Source: Tieghemiomyces parasiticus (Eukaryota > Kickxellomycota > Dimargaritomycetes > Dimargaritales > Dimargaritaceae). From it: a stretch of 13,105 nt of DNA. This document shows positions 1 through 9,050 of this stretch, in pieces. The notes under the pieces were generated by a model. The model had not been told where the DNA came from. It worked only from the letters and a program-made list of their open reading frames with translations, and searched no databases. The stretch is from the NCBI GenBank assembly GCA_027575765.1, contig JANBPT010001166.1, positions 1 to 13,105 on the forward strand, in the 5' to 3' direction. Position 1 is the first letter of the stretch. Each line of letters starts with the position of its first letter. The position numbers and the translations under genes are program-made.

Positions 1-951
1 GAAGCAGGGGATGAACCATCCGCCCGCCCCCGCCGGGCCAACCCACTGCCCCCTTCAACTGCCAACGCCACGCTCGGCCAGCAAGACCGCGCCCTCATGG
101 CGGAGATCAACCGACTGGTGACCGACGGCCGACTCAACCTCCTCTCCAAACAACTGGCCGATGAGAAGCAGTACGGGGAGGACGTGGCGGAATGGAAAGA
201 CTTTGACGACGATGAGGTGACGCTGGCCATCTTAGACCCGGACGAGGTGGAGGTCAAGACCAGCCTGTGGATGTCAAATAACGCCGACTGGCTCGAACTC
301 CAAGAGATCAAGAAGGCCGTGGAGGATAACCGCGGAACCAGTATAAATGTGGCGGCCAAACGTAAGCGGGCCAAGGCGGCAGCGGCGGGTGGTGGTGGTG
401 GTGGTGGACATGGCGGATTTTCGAACGGACCCTCGGCTTCAGCCATGGAGGCCGCCCAGCGGCTCCTGCACGTCAAGAAACTATCAAAGAAGATCAACCA
501 TGGGGTCCTCGAGACACTATTTGATACCAAGCCGTCGGTTGCCACCGGTGGTGGCCGACAGGCCACACCGAATAACCCGTACATGGCCGCCGGTTTCGCC
601 CCGGTGACCGCCCTCCGTGACCGCGCCGCAGCCCTGGGTGCTCTCAAATCTGAGAACGGATCTGAGGTTGGCGGCGGCGGCGACGACGATGACGAAAATC
701 ATATCGGGGCCCCGAAGGGAACAACCAGTACTACGACGACAGGGTCGCCGGGTGACGGCGGGGGCGTCTTGGAGATCGTCGAGGCAGATGTGTTGATCAA
801 TACTAAGGCCCCTCCTCCCCCCGCGCCGGCCGCAGAGGACGACGAGGATGATGAGGACGAAGGGGACTACGAGGAAGAACTCGTGCACGTGGGCGCTGTT
901 GACGATCATTACGGTGACGACTACGACGACTACAATGAGGACGATTACTGA
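1..951 (+). CDS. BRF1: Transcription factor IIIB subunit Brf1, C-terminal part (5' truncated by window edge)
   Basis: Brf1 is the TFIIB-related subunit of TFIIIB, which recruits RNA polymerase III to tRNA, 5S and other Pol III promoters in the nucleus. The frame is open from base 1 to the TGA at 949-951 (316 codons), so the ATG at 97 is internal; the zinc ribbon and cyclin folds must lie upstream. Two Brf1 hallmarks are visible. The TBP-binding homology block lies at fragment residues ~65-105 (DFDDDEVTLAILDPDEVEVK then LWMSNNADWLE). A second conserved block lies at ~145-177 (AMEAAQRLLHVKKLSKKINH, VLETLF). Between them are a basic KRKRAK stretch and a polyglycine run coded by GGT repeats (~389-408). 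After them come Gly/Asp runs, a Pro-rich stretch and a very acidic, Tyr-rich tail ending DDYNEDDY. No intron is apparent. The identity rests on my recognition of the two blocks; the low-complexity insertions are probably species-specific. Confidence 0.88.
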   Translation, partial: EAGDEPSARPRRANPLPPSTANATLGQQDRALMAEINRLVTDGRLNLLSKQLADEKQYGEDVAEWKDFDDDEVTLAILDPDEVEVKTSLWMSNNADWLELQEIKKAVEDNRGTSINVAAKRKRAKAAAAGGGGGGGHGGFSNGPSASAMEAAQRLLHVKKLSKKINHGVLETLFDTKPSVATGGGRQATPNNPYMAAGFAPVTALRDRAAALGALKSENGSEVGGGGDDDDENHIGAPKGTTSTTTTGSPGDGGGVLEIVEADVLINTKAPPPPAPAAEDDEDDEDEGDYEEELVHVGAVDDHYGDDYDDYNEDDY

Positions 952-1114
952 TATGGCGCTTCTTCAAGTTATAGATAGATATTATAGTACATTGCTTGAG
1001 CCTTGACATTTTTCTGTAGATTACCACTTTATTCATGTAGACCCAATTTTTCGATTCCACCAGGTTACTAATCACGCACGGCTATCTACCTCATCCGCCC
1101 GCCTCCCATGTTGA

Positions 1115-1120
1115 AATAAA
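1115..1120 (+). promoter_or_regulatory. Candidate poly(A) signal of BRF1 (AATAAA)
   Basis: AATAAA lies 164 nt downstream of the BRF1 stop. Fungal poly(A) signals are loose, so this is a position-based guess. Confidence 0.4.
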
Positions 1121-1490
1121 AGCGGTACGCGCCATTAGGTACAGCTCTTGCTGTATTTCTTGACCTCGTCGTCATCATCTTCTGTAGCATGTACTGGCAC
1201 TCTACGCTTCCAATCGTAACTTGAGCCGCATGTTAGACTTTTTTATACATCTCCAACTGGGGTTTTCTCCTTATTCAGGATGGCAGAGAGAGATAGATAG
1301 AATCCCAGCCCGGACAGTGCCATGGTGTTGAAAGTTGCCAATTTCAAACGGCAGGCTGTGCATAGGTTTTTTTAAGGACGCAAGGTCCCCCTCCCTTTGA
1401 GTTCGATGCAGGTGATATTACCGTCTACCTGAATTCGTGTTAAAATTGGGTAATGGGATATTATTGATGGGGATGTGTCGCAGTAGTTGC

Positions 1491-1522
1491 TATAAAAAAT
1501 AAATAAATAATAATACAAAAAA
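1491..1522. repeat. A/T-rich simple repeat, (AAAT)n-like
   Basis: Imperfect AAAT/AAT microsatellite (AATAAATAAATAATAATA core) about 70 bp past the stop of the minus-strand kinase gene. On that gene's sense strand it is a T/A-rich 3' element that may assist 3' end formation. Confidence 0.7.
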
Positions 1523-1591
1523 TGGGGTCAACAAAGTAAAAATAAAAAGCACACACCCCGAGGAAACGCAAGCGGAGAGCCCAGCGCCAGC

Positions 1592-2929
1592 TTAGCGGGT
1601 CAGAATCTCGTCCACTAGGGGCCATTGCGCAGCACTAGAGGTCAGCGACGACGCTGGCGTATCAAGCCCCTCAACCAGCGACGGCGGCAGGCTCTCAGTA
1701 AAGGTCGGCCGGCGAGGCAGATGAAGATAGGTATCAGTACCGTGGCCCTCCATCGAAACGAGGGACAGGTCCCCGCCAAAATAGCGGGCAATGAGGCGGG
1801 CAGTGGGTAGATTGAGCGGACTGCCCAAGAAGGACAGGTGGTGAGGGGCGTGAGTACGTCGGGCCCGGCCGCCATCACCGCCCTTGCAGTCGTCGATGGT
1901 GTGCCGCCAGAGCTGACCCATTTTGGAGAGCGAAAGGCCGCCAGCCTCGTCGGAGACTTTGAAGGCCACGTCTTCAGACCCCCCGACGATGGTTAACCGA
2001 ACCGGGGGTGGTGGTGTCGCAGATGAGGTGGACTTTGCTGCCGAACGACTACGTTGCTCATGGTGGTGATTCATGGTAGCGAATACCGAATTATACAGAA
2101 TCTTGAACAACACGTTGGCAACGTAAGGTTCAATGTGAAGGATGGAGGCCTGGGTGGCCGGGGCATAAAGTTCGATGTCGGCAACAGGGCCCAGTTTGAA
2201 GTTACGGGCGGCAGTCTGGACCTCCCGGATGACCTGCTGGGCGATCTGGTCGGGTTGTATCCGCCGAACCAGGTTACGCCCATGGTCGGCCAGAAAGACG
2301 TACTCGCTAATCAGGAGCTGATCACCAATACTGGCGGTGTACAGGTCGTCCATGAAGCGGTCGGCGAGCTGGTTTTCGACCTTAGGTTCTGAGTTTCCCG
2401 TGTAGATCGAGGCGGCCGGGGCTGATTCACCCGGGGTGGTGGAATCAGCAGTCGTGTTGACGCGAGGCTCGGCATGGGCGGAGATTGACTCGGATGTAAT
2501 CTGCCGCAGCTGTTCGATGCCCCGGCGGGCGAGCGCCATGTGGTCCTGATGGCGAGCCTGGAGGACGCGGAGGGTTTGTAGGAATTTAGCCTCGGTGCGG
2601 GTATCATTGGGGACCTCAAGGCTTGTGAGCAGGTTGAGGTCGTCAGTGTAGCGCTCGGTCAGACATTGCAGTACCGGAGACGACGCCACCAGGGGCACCC
2701 ATGACTGGGCGCGAAGCACTTTGAGGTTTTGGTAGACCCGCACGGGCAACTCGCGGTGCAAGAACTGGGCAGATACACGTAGGATGCGTGCCGGGTCGTG
2801 GCGCCGTGCTAACGCCTGGCGGCCGAACGAGTAAATGTGATCCAAACTGACGGGCGTTATTTTGGCCCGTGCAAAGTGGTGAAGGGCACCGTGCGGGACG
2901 GCGCGGGTGATGGGTGAGGCCACCGTCAT
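1592..2929 (-). CDS. Mitochondrial PDK/BCKDK-family protein kinase (Pkp1-like), catalytic motifs degenerate
   Basis: Kinases of this family phosphorylate the E1 subunit of pyruvate or branched-chain ketoacid dehydrogenase in the mitochondrial matrix, using a GHKL-type ATPase fold. The first ATG after an in-frame stop (3065-3067) is at 2929 and gives 445 aa; a longer frame would need a TTG start. Residues 1-29 carry Arg/Lys/His and no acid, as in a presequence. Family signs in order: YSFGRQ (~33-38), ELPVRV (60-65), the regulatory-domain motif RHQDH (~126), a Ser/Thr/Pro-rich insert (~147-184), the N-box-equivalent VLFKILYNSVFAT (~273-285), the G1-type KVSDEAGG (~324-331), LNLPTARLIARYFGGDLSLV (~372-391), and EGHGTDTYLHL (~394-404). 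A C-terminal QWPL (~435-438) recalls the PDK 'DW' tail. Oddities: the N-box catalytic Glu aligns with Lys276, the DxGGG box reads DEAGG, and the G2 loop GxGxGLP reads GSPLNLP. Substrate, and whether it is active, are undetermined. Confidence 0.85.
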   Translation of the reverse strand: MTVASPITRAVPHGALHHFARAKITPVSLDHIYSFGRQALARRHDPARILRVSAQFLHRELPVRVYQNLKVLRAQSWVPLVASSPVLQCLTERYTDDLNLLTSLEVPNDTRTEAKFLQTLRVLQARHQDHMALARRGIEQLRQITSESISAHAEPRVNTTADSTTPGESAPAASIYTGNSEPKVENQLADRFMDDLYTASIGDQLLISEYVFLADHGRNLVRRIQPDQIAQQVIREVQTAARNFKLGPVADIELYAPATQASILHIEPYVANVLFKILYNSVFATMNHHHEQRSRSAAKSTSSATPPPPVRLTIVGGSEDVAFKVSDEAGGLSLSKMGQLWRHTIDDCKGGDGGRARRTHAPHHLSFLGSPLNLPTARLIARYFGGDLSLVSMEGHGTDTYLHLPRRPTFTESLPPSLVEGLDTPASSLTSSAAQWPLVDEILTR

Positions 2930-3250
2930 GGCTGTGATGCGAACAGGAGGTCGATGGGGAGGTGGCGCCAGCTTGAATGTGGAAACGGCAGCGGGGGACG
3001 TGGCCGGTACGGACCGAGTAATATGTAGAAGAGGCGCAGCCAACGGCCAAGGATTGGCGGCTGCCTAAAAGTAGTATATGGTTCGGGAAAGCTACGGTAC
3101 AAGAGCGCGAAGGCCACAATGCCCAACGTAACGACAGGGGTAAGAGAGGGAGAGAAGGAGAGAGAGGCTGGGGAAACGGGTGGCGTTGCGAGTAGGGCTA
3201 AATAGGATGACGAAGGGGGTGGCGGCGGGACCAAAGGGTAACGACTGTTC
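2930..3250 (-). promoter_or_regulatory. 5' region of the kinase gene, with a pure CT tract on the sense strand
   Basis: Upstream of the ATG at 2929 the minus strand is C/T-rich. It includes an uninterrupted 26-nt pyrimidine run (complement of 3142-3167) about 215 nt before the ATG, and a TATA-like CCATATAC (complement of 3076-3083). CT-rich tracts just upstream of start sites are common in fungal promoters. A CTTTTAG at the complement of 3065-3071 could be a 5' UTR splice acceptor, but nothing confirms it. Confidence 0.4.
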
Positions 3251-5918
3251 GAGGCCCATCCACGTAGAATACAAAGAACCGACAGTTACGAGACCACGAG
3301 GGCGTGGGGTTGATAATGGAGGTCACCGAAGAGGGTGCCGTAGAGTGAAGGGCCGGCACGAAAGAATATGAGCCATGGGTAGCTTGGCACGTGGGGACGG
3401 GGAGAGGAAGCAGGCGGTCGAGCTTGCGAGTGCGGTATGGAGCGGCGGGCTGCTAAGCATGGACAAGGTACTTGAAGATAGTCGCGGGCCGTATCAACCG
3501 AGAGGGGTGTTTATGGCCAACGTGCCTGGATGCCGTGGGGGTACACGTAATGCGGCTTGTTGGTAGAGTATTCTGGTGCCCACGAGGGTCGGGGGTTGCG
3601 CACGATCCAGGGGCTCTGTAGCGGAGTAGGGTGAGTGCCGATGACGAGCCGAAGGGGGCCGAAGAGTGCGTGGTTCCGAAACGCAGGGGCTTGAGTCGAC
3701 GAGGGGCACGTGTCGAAGCTGGTTGGATTGGTGGGTAGTGGCTAACAAGCGGGGTGGTATTGCATAGAGATGCACTCCAGCGGTAAGGCAGTCGGTAAGA
3801 GGACAGGTTGGGGCACACGCAAAGCATCGGAGGGGGTGCAGGCCGTTGGTAACGGCGGGATGCGTAGTTTATATAATCCTCGCCACTTGGGCTCGTAGAG
3901 GAGGGACCCAGCCCCGCTTAGGTTCCGGCACTATCTATGGCGGTGCACGGCTTGCCCCTGATGAATCATGCGGACAGGGCACTCCTCTCCTAATTGGAAG
4001 GAGGGGGGAGTGCACCGCTACGAGGGAGGACGAGCTCTCCCCCTCCGCTTTCCCTTGGGGCTGGCGCGTGAAATGCGACAGATCGGCACCAGGTGGGAAA
4101 GGGCTGGCGGGAAATATCCAGCCAGATGGGAGGTTCTTACTGCATCCATTGGACCGCGCTGGTTATTCTTCGCTGGCACAAGGGGGAGGATGTTTTGGTG
4201 CTTACAGTATATCGTACCGCACTCGTCCTTCCTCTCTCACTTAACCATAGGATTAGCCCGTGCCCTAGATGCGTCACGGGGACACCGTGACGGTTCGACC
4301 TCGATTTGGTCTGCCAGCTGCAATTGCGGCCATTCATGCGGGTCCGATGAGTCACACGTTAAATATGGGATAACAACAAGGCGCAGAGGATTAGGCCTGA
4401 GGGGCGAAATAGCCCAGTCTATAGTACCGCCCTCGCCTCACTCTGCCTATGAATCCCTGCGACTCACGTGCCCCCCCCCTATGCTCCACTTTCTCCCGTA
4501 AAGTCTCCGACCTTCGAGTATCGCAAGTGATTGATGAATTATCCACCCGGGGCACGGTCGGGCACCCATTCGCCACTTCCACCCTCTCTTTCTTTCTCTA
4601 CAGGCCCTTCTCCACTGTTCGGATCCGCGAGAATTCGACGGCTCGCGCGCCTGCCACCCGTGTCTGAGATGTATCCGTAGCCACGCCGGTCCCCAAGACA
4701 AAGGGAGACGATGAAGCTTGGTGCCGTTGTTGCCAACCGCCAACGCGAAGGCTGGGGCCCCGCCTACATCCTTGAATGGCCTCCGTCCCCTCCCACCTAT
4801 GTCCCGGCCGTGGCCACGTCCGGCGCTTATTCACCCGTCCGTAGTGACCCCCATTGCAGCCCTGGCCTACATCTTTCACGCAGGCTATATTTATCTGCCC
4901 AGCAGGAGGTAAGTATAATGGAAACCCAGTTCGAAACGGTAGGGAAGCAAGGGGTACAAGGCACAGGTGGGCGTGGTAGTCTAGGCCAGTCAACTTTCTC
5001 GGCTTCCTGTAGCGTCAACGCTACCGCCGACCAACCGACACCGGTCTTCAGCTGACGACGAGGGGGAGGGGAGATCTCTAGCACAAAATAATATGTCGTC
5101 ATAGAACAAGGCGCGAGGGTCTTGTGACTGGTAGTAGTAGGCCCAACCTGCACAGGCTACACCATGCACCCTTCAGCGCAAGGCCCATCTAAAACCTTCA
5201 CCTTCCCTGTTCGTAATTTAGCCGAATCGGTGGAAGAGTAACAGCCGATGAAGAAGCGGTGCCGCGGACACTTTATCCCCCCACGGCCATTGAATGTTGG
5301 GCAGAAGGTGCCATAAACAGACTGTTCGTCCGAATACCGACGCATGCCGAGCCCAGATTTACCAAAACATTCATACTCACACTACCCCCTCGCATGCTCT
5401 TGCCACTACACTGATGCCAGTCACGCACTGTAAGATGCAACTACCATCACTCTTCTCATTCGCCATGTACTGGGGTGGTGGTTGCAAAGTGCGATTGCTT
5501 GGAATCCTCTCCCCCTCCCTTCGTAAGCCAATCGACCGTAAGGCTCCTAGCAGGCACGCGCTGCTGACACACGATAATTGGCGCCGGTTTATCTATCCAT
5601 GCGCCTCAGTTGGCAATGAAGATACTAGGTCGAATTGCCGTCTCGGTGTCGCATTTGGTGAATGAAGATGATAATAATGGATATTTTTTTTACCATGCCA
5701 GGGGCGTAGTATAGTGCCAACCTGCCCGGCGTCAAGGCCCCTGTTCAACTACTTGTTTCCATAATACTATATATATATATATATATAATCATCGAGATCA
5801 GTAGACGGATCGCTTACTGCTCGGCCTGGTGGTTGGCCCCAGTTGACATGCTTTTCGACTTACTCGGTCGCTGTAGGGGCCACTTTGCCTCCCCGCAATA
5901 CGCTCTGTGGCTCTGCTT
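3251..5918. other. 2.7-kb region without a supportable gene; strand skew changes sign
   Basis: No reading frame here resembles a known protein. The open frames (up to ~177 codons) are what GC-rich DNA gives by chance: high in Arg, Pro, Gly and Ser, with overlapping frames of equal quality. The plus strand is G-rich from about 3.1 to 3.9 kb and C-rich from about 4.4 to 4.9 kb. Isolated signals are a TATA-like TTTATATAATC near 3868, a pyrimidine tract ending CTACAG at 4601, a GTAAGT at 4909 and an oligo-T at 5684-5691. I could not join them into a gene. A perfect hairpin CGCGAG/CTCGCG sits at 4626-4647. Confidence 0.6.
5768..5787. repeat. (TA)10 microsatellite
   Basis: Ten uninterrupted TA units, about 195 bp past the stop codon of the LETM1-domain gene, which lies to the right on the minus strand. 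It is the only long dinucleotide repeat in the window. Confidence 0.95.
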
Positions 5919-5924
5919 TTTATT
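5919..5924 (-). promoter_or_regulatory. Poly(A) signal of the LETM1-domain gene (AATAAA)
   Basis: TTTATT on the plus strand reads AATAAA on the minus strand, 56 nt past the stop codon of the LETM1-domain gene (stop 5981-5983). Position and orientation fit a poly(A) signal. Confidence 0.55.
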
Positions 5925-5980
5925 GGCGGGCATAGAAGTAACCAGCTGGTGACCAAACAATGCTTCTAAAGCTGGTCGGT

Positions 5981-7943
5981 CTAGTGGGCTAGGCGGGTAT
6001 TGAGGAGGAACATGCGGGCAGTGATGGTCAACAAGGGCGGAAGAGGCCGCGGGTCCATCATTAGGTTGAGGCGGATTGAGTCCCGCAGAAGACCCTGGAG
6101 ATGGTCGGCCTGGCGGTCGTGGGTGGAGCTGGGTAGGCCGATTGGATAAGGTGTTTGGAGCGCGGATGTGGGAAGGTTAGAGGTGGGTACAAGGAATGCA
6201 GAAGCTATAGGCCGTTGTATCATCACAGGAAGCGTGGTCTTAACTCTGGCTGAGCACTTACATCCCACGAAGTTCGCAAGCCTCTTGCAGCTCGGTCAGC
6301 GTTAGGGACTCGATTCCCTCTTTGCGAATCATCTGTCAAGAACAATTATCAGTCATATTGATATCGAAGAAAGCAGTGGAGAGTCAGTTCGGAGGCCCAG
6401 CTGTCATGTAGTTGGCGAAAAAATAGGCCAGTCTACCAGGCCGGGTTCGCGAGAAACCGGTAACTTCGCTCTTACCTTGTCGTCCTCGTGGAGGAACATC
6501 AGGTGCTGCTCGACTTTTTTGCGTAGCATACCCTCCGTGCCGAGAGATCCAAGTCCCACGAAGCTAGCGTCGAGCAATGGGGGTAAGAGTGTCCAAGTGT
6601 CGTCGAGATAACCAGGTGTTAATACCGGAAAATAGGTCATGGATGTCGAAAATCAGGAGTCGGCCGCACGTCAGAACACTACAGCCATAGCGCCCCATTA
6701 TACCGAAAAAGTGTGTCGCACGCAGGTATGGGCACAATCCGACCTACCGGCAAATGTTGCGCAAACCCTCCTTGGGCAAGCCAGCTACGGCCAGGTCCGT
6801 CTGGTACTGGTCAGCCACCTTGATGATGGACTGGATGTTGAGGAAATTCTTGACGGTGAGCTATGAAAGAGGCGGGCCAACCAGCAAAGTAAGTGATTGG
6901 CAAGCGAGATCCAAGTTGAGCAGAAAATGAGAGGAAGGGATATTAGTTAATAATTGATTCTGGTGCTTAGCCATGTCCCCTGGACGATTAACAGTCCAAA
7001 ATCATGGGGATCCTAAATCCCCATGATCGTCATGAGGATGAGAAGGTAGGGGCGGCTATTCTGTCCTTCGTATACATCTCCGGTTAACTTACTCCGCTAT
7101 TTTCCGTCGCGGCGGTCACGACCGAATCGTGGATAGACTGTCGCGTCTCCTGGGCCTTGCGGTGCTTCTTGATAATCTGCGCGTCAGTGATACAGGTACT
7201 CGGAAACATTCCCGGGGCAAGTACGATAAGCACAATCAGGAGCTCTGGCAAGATAATGGCAACTAGGGCGAACGGCGCGACTCGGCCAATGTCCTCGCGC
7301 GACTTGCGGATCTGGAAATAAAGAATCCAGAAATGCGCGTGGGGTGGTACCCAAAACCGGGGGGGAGAATGAGGGTAGCGACGGGTAACAGCTTGTAGAG
7401 ATGAATGAGTGCCAGCCCTGAACATACTGGTAAATACTAACTGAAGCCTACGATATACCCACAGTCCGTACCGGACCTTACCAGCAGGATTTCGCGACGC
7501 GTAAGCACCTCGCCCGCCCGTCCACGTGCCGTCAGCCGCTTGGCTTCGCTACGATTACGGAAAATCTGTCTGATCCCGTTATAGTAGAACCGGGTAAGGG
7601 CCTTGGCCCGCTCGACCATTCCCGGTTCCGGGGTCTGGGCGGCGATGGTGCGGTACAGCTTCTGGGCGTCTCCCTGGCTGCCAGTTTTCGACCCCATTTT
7701 CGGCAATGTAGACTGCTGATTCACGTGTGGCGACAGCGGCTGAGGAAGCGGGTCTTTTGGGGGCTGGTCCATTGCTGGACCAAAGGACACGGCTGAGACA
7801 CGGTAGAACCGGGGGCTTGACAAGAGAAGTAGGTTATTAGGCCTAGCTGAAAGGAGGGGTGACGTGATGGCGGCGAGACGCGGTAAGGACTGGGTGCTAA
7901 AGGCCGCTAACTGAGCCGTTCGAGCCCATCGCGGGGTCATCAT
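5981..7943 (-). CDS. LETM1-domain mitochondrial inner-membrane protein, six exons, 366 aa
   Basis: LETM1-family proteins (yeast Mdm38/Ylh47, human LETM1, LETMD1) sit in the inner mitochondrial membrane; they affect K+/H+ or Ca2+ balance and bind mitoribosomes. My model is complement of 7482-7943, 7093-7311, 6748-6860, 6476-6563, 6262-6332 and 5981-6128; it totals 1101 nt, and every junction is GT-AG and keeps frame. Residues 1-58 have no acidic residue and look like a presequence. Then LTRREILL joins IRKSREDIGRVAPF, a membrane segment at ~165-190 with ILPELL, then APGMFPST as in LETM1. Junction-spanning motifs match the family ribosome-binding-like domain: LRNICR/FVGLGSLGTEGML, LHEDDK/MIRKEGIESL, then TLTELQEACELRG/I. 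An in-frame TGA at 7977-7979 supports the ATG at 7943 (a second ATG follows directly). At 366 aa it is LETMD1-sized, shorter than the 454-573 aa yeast proteins. It lacks the EF-hand and long C-terminal coiled coil of LETM1. Ion transport by this protein is not shown by the sequence. Confidence 0.87.
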
Positions 7944-8010
7944 GGTTCTGTAGGGAAATTGACGAATAAAAGAGGGTCAGAGGGCAAGGAGGGGTGCCGT
8001 TCAGCGATCT

Positions 8011-8019
8011 GATATAATG
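8011..8019 (-). promoter_or_regulatory. TATA-like element upstream of the LETM1-domain gene
   Basis: The minus strand reads CATTATATC about 70 nt before the ATG at 7943, followed by a C/T-rich leader. Spacing is plausible for a fungal core promoter. A CTACAG just before the ATG (complement of 7949-7954) could equally be a 5' UTR intron acceptor. Confidence 0.3.
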
Positions 8020-8024
8020 GCAAA

Positions 8025-9050
8025 TGTCGAGAGTAGATTCTGAGGTCGATCCTTGCTCATATACCAACGACGGCAGCAGGAACTTACTGCGCAAGACCTC
8101 GAGTCAGCGGAAGAGGGTTGAAACGGTACGCCATCGTGTAGGTTGTTCGAATTTGCGTGCGATGGAGCAAGGTCGTCAGTCAGCTAGAACTGGGCAGGAC
8201 GATGGGGAAGCAAATTGAAGAGCAAAATCTGGTAAACCATTGCGATCCCGGCTGACAGTTACTCGGCTTCTGGAGTGACCCTGGCCAAGCCCGGTTCGGC
8301 AACCGCCAATTATCGGGTATGGTACTTATGGCCCGACAAGGTCAGGGACCCCCCCCTTCCGGCATTCACCTGTGGAGGTCAAGGGCACATCAAATCCTGA
8401 GGGCTATCCCTTCATACATCAGGTTTAAAACTTGGCCGGTATACCAAAACGTCGTTTATAAACGCAGTACCATAGTGATTCGTACCGTTATAGTTTAGTG
8501 CTCATCAATAGGCATATCTGCGTCACACAAAGCCTGGGCTCTACTAGGGCCACATTTGACCGTTTATCCTCTTGCATATATTTTCTTTTAGCATATAGAG
8601 TCTATAGCCGTGACTAAAGGAGGGGGAAAGGGCCCCCGATAAAATGGTCGCCAGTAGTATCCGTCCGTCCAATTACATTACCCGGTACCTGACCCTCTAG
8701 AACACACGTATAGCTGCCCACGCTCCTCTTTGAGTATATTCCTCCCATGCCAGGAAGAAGTAAGAACACAAGAAAAACCAGATTATCAAACTATTCAGGT
8801 GAACGGCCTATACTGTCAAACCATGAAGCCTACTTAAAGTTTTACCCTCAATTTTATTTACAACGGTTTAGTAGAACGAAGAAACCGGACTATGTTAGAT
8901 AAATTTTCAACCACATTGCAGGAAGTAGGGATTCGACTTCGGAAAGACAGGGGGGCTATAATATTGATCCAGGCTCTACAAACGTGCTACCCCTGTAATA
9001 CAAAATATACGCTAAAATAATACTTCCTGTGATGTTCAGCATTGCGGGTG
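8025..9050. other. Intergenic, no gene seen
   Basis: About 1 kb with ordinary CpG content that grades into the CpG-poor compartment near 9.0 kb. No open frame resembles a protein. It contains a perfect 12-bp palindrome CGTTTATAAACG (8453-8464), a C8 run near 8350, and scattered TATA-like sites (near 8575 and 8734). No tRNA arms could be folded around the TTCGA occurrences at 8148 and 8931. Confidence 0.6.

Larger units (their letters stand above)
952..1591. other. Convergent intergenic region (BRF1 3' end / kinase 3' end)
   Basis: 640 bp between the stop codons of two converging genes. It is AT-richer than the flanking coding DNA and holds no open frame of interest. It should contain both 3' UTRs. 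An AATAAA on the plus strand at 1115-1120 fits BRF1. For the minus-strand gene I see only a T-rich stretch in sense orientation (complement of 1491-1550) and no AATAAA close to its stop; the nearest minus-strand AATAAA is at 1028-1033, too far to assign. Confidence 0.6.

Noticed and set aside
2930..3043. N-terminal extension of the kinase from a TTG at 3043 (38 extra codons)
   Set aside because: A eukaryotic gene would not normally start at TTG. The frame is closed by TAG at 3065-3067, and the first ATG at 2929 already gives a plausible presequence. An upstream coding exon cannot be fully excluded.
4288..4300. GGTTCGACCTC resembling a tRNA B box
   Set aside because: The flanking bases cannot pair as a T stem and no A box, anticodon arm or acceptor stem fits. 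Other TTCGA sites (for example 1050, 3249, 8148, 8931) fail the same way. No tRNA gene found.
3968..4501. 177-codon plus-strand frame
   Set aside because: No similarity to any family I know, several other frames of similar length overlap it, and its composition is what GC-rich non-coding DNA yields.
4602..5055. Possible spliced gene using CTACAG at 4601, the ATG at 4711 and the GTAAGT at 4909
   Set aside because: The frame entering from the acceptor stops at 4665-4667, the ATG frame is preceded by a TAG at 4678, no branch site or convincing partner acceptor follows the donor, and the translation is unrecognisable.
8024..8218. 64-codon plus-strand frame divergent from the LETM1-domain gene
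   Set aside because: It overlaps the likely promoter region, has no similarity, and is short enough to be chance.
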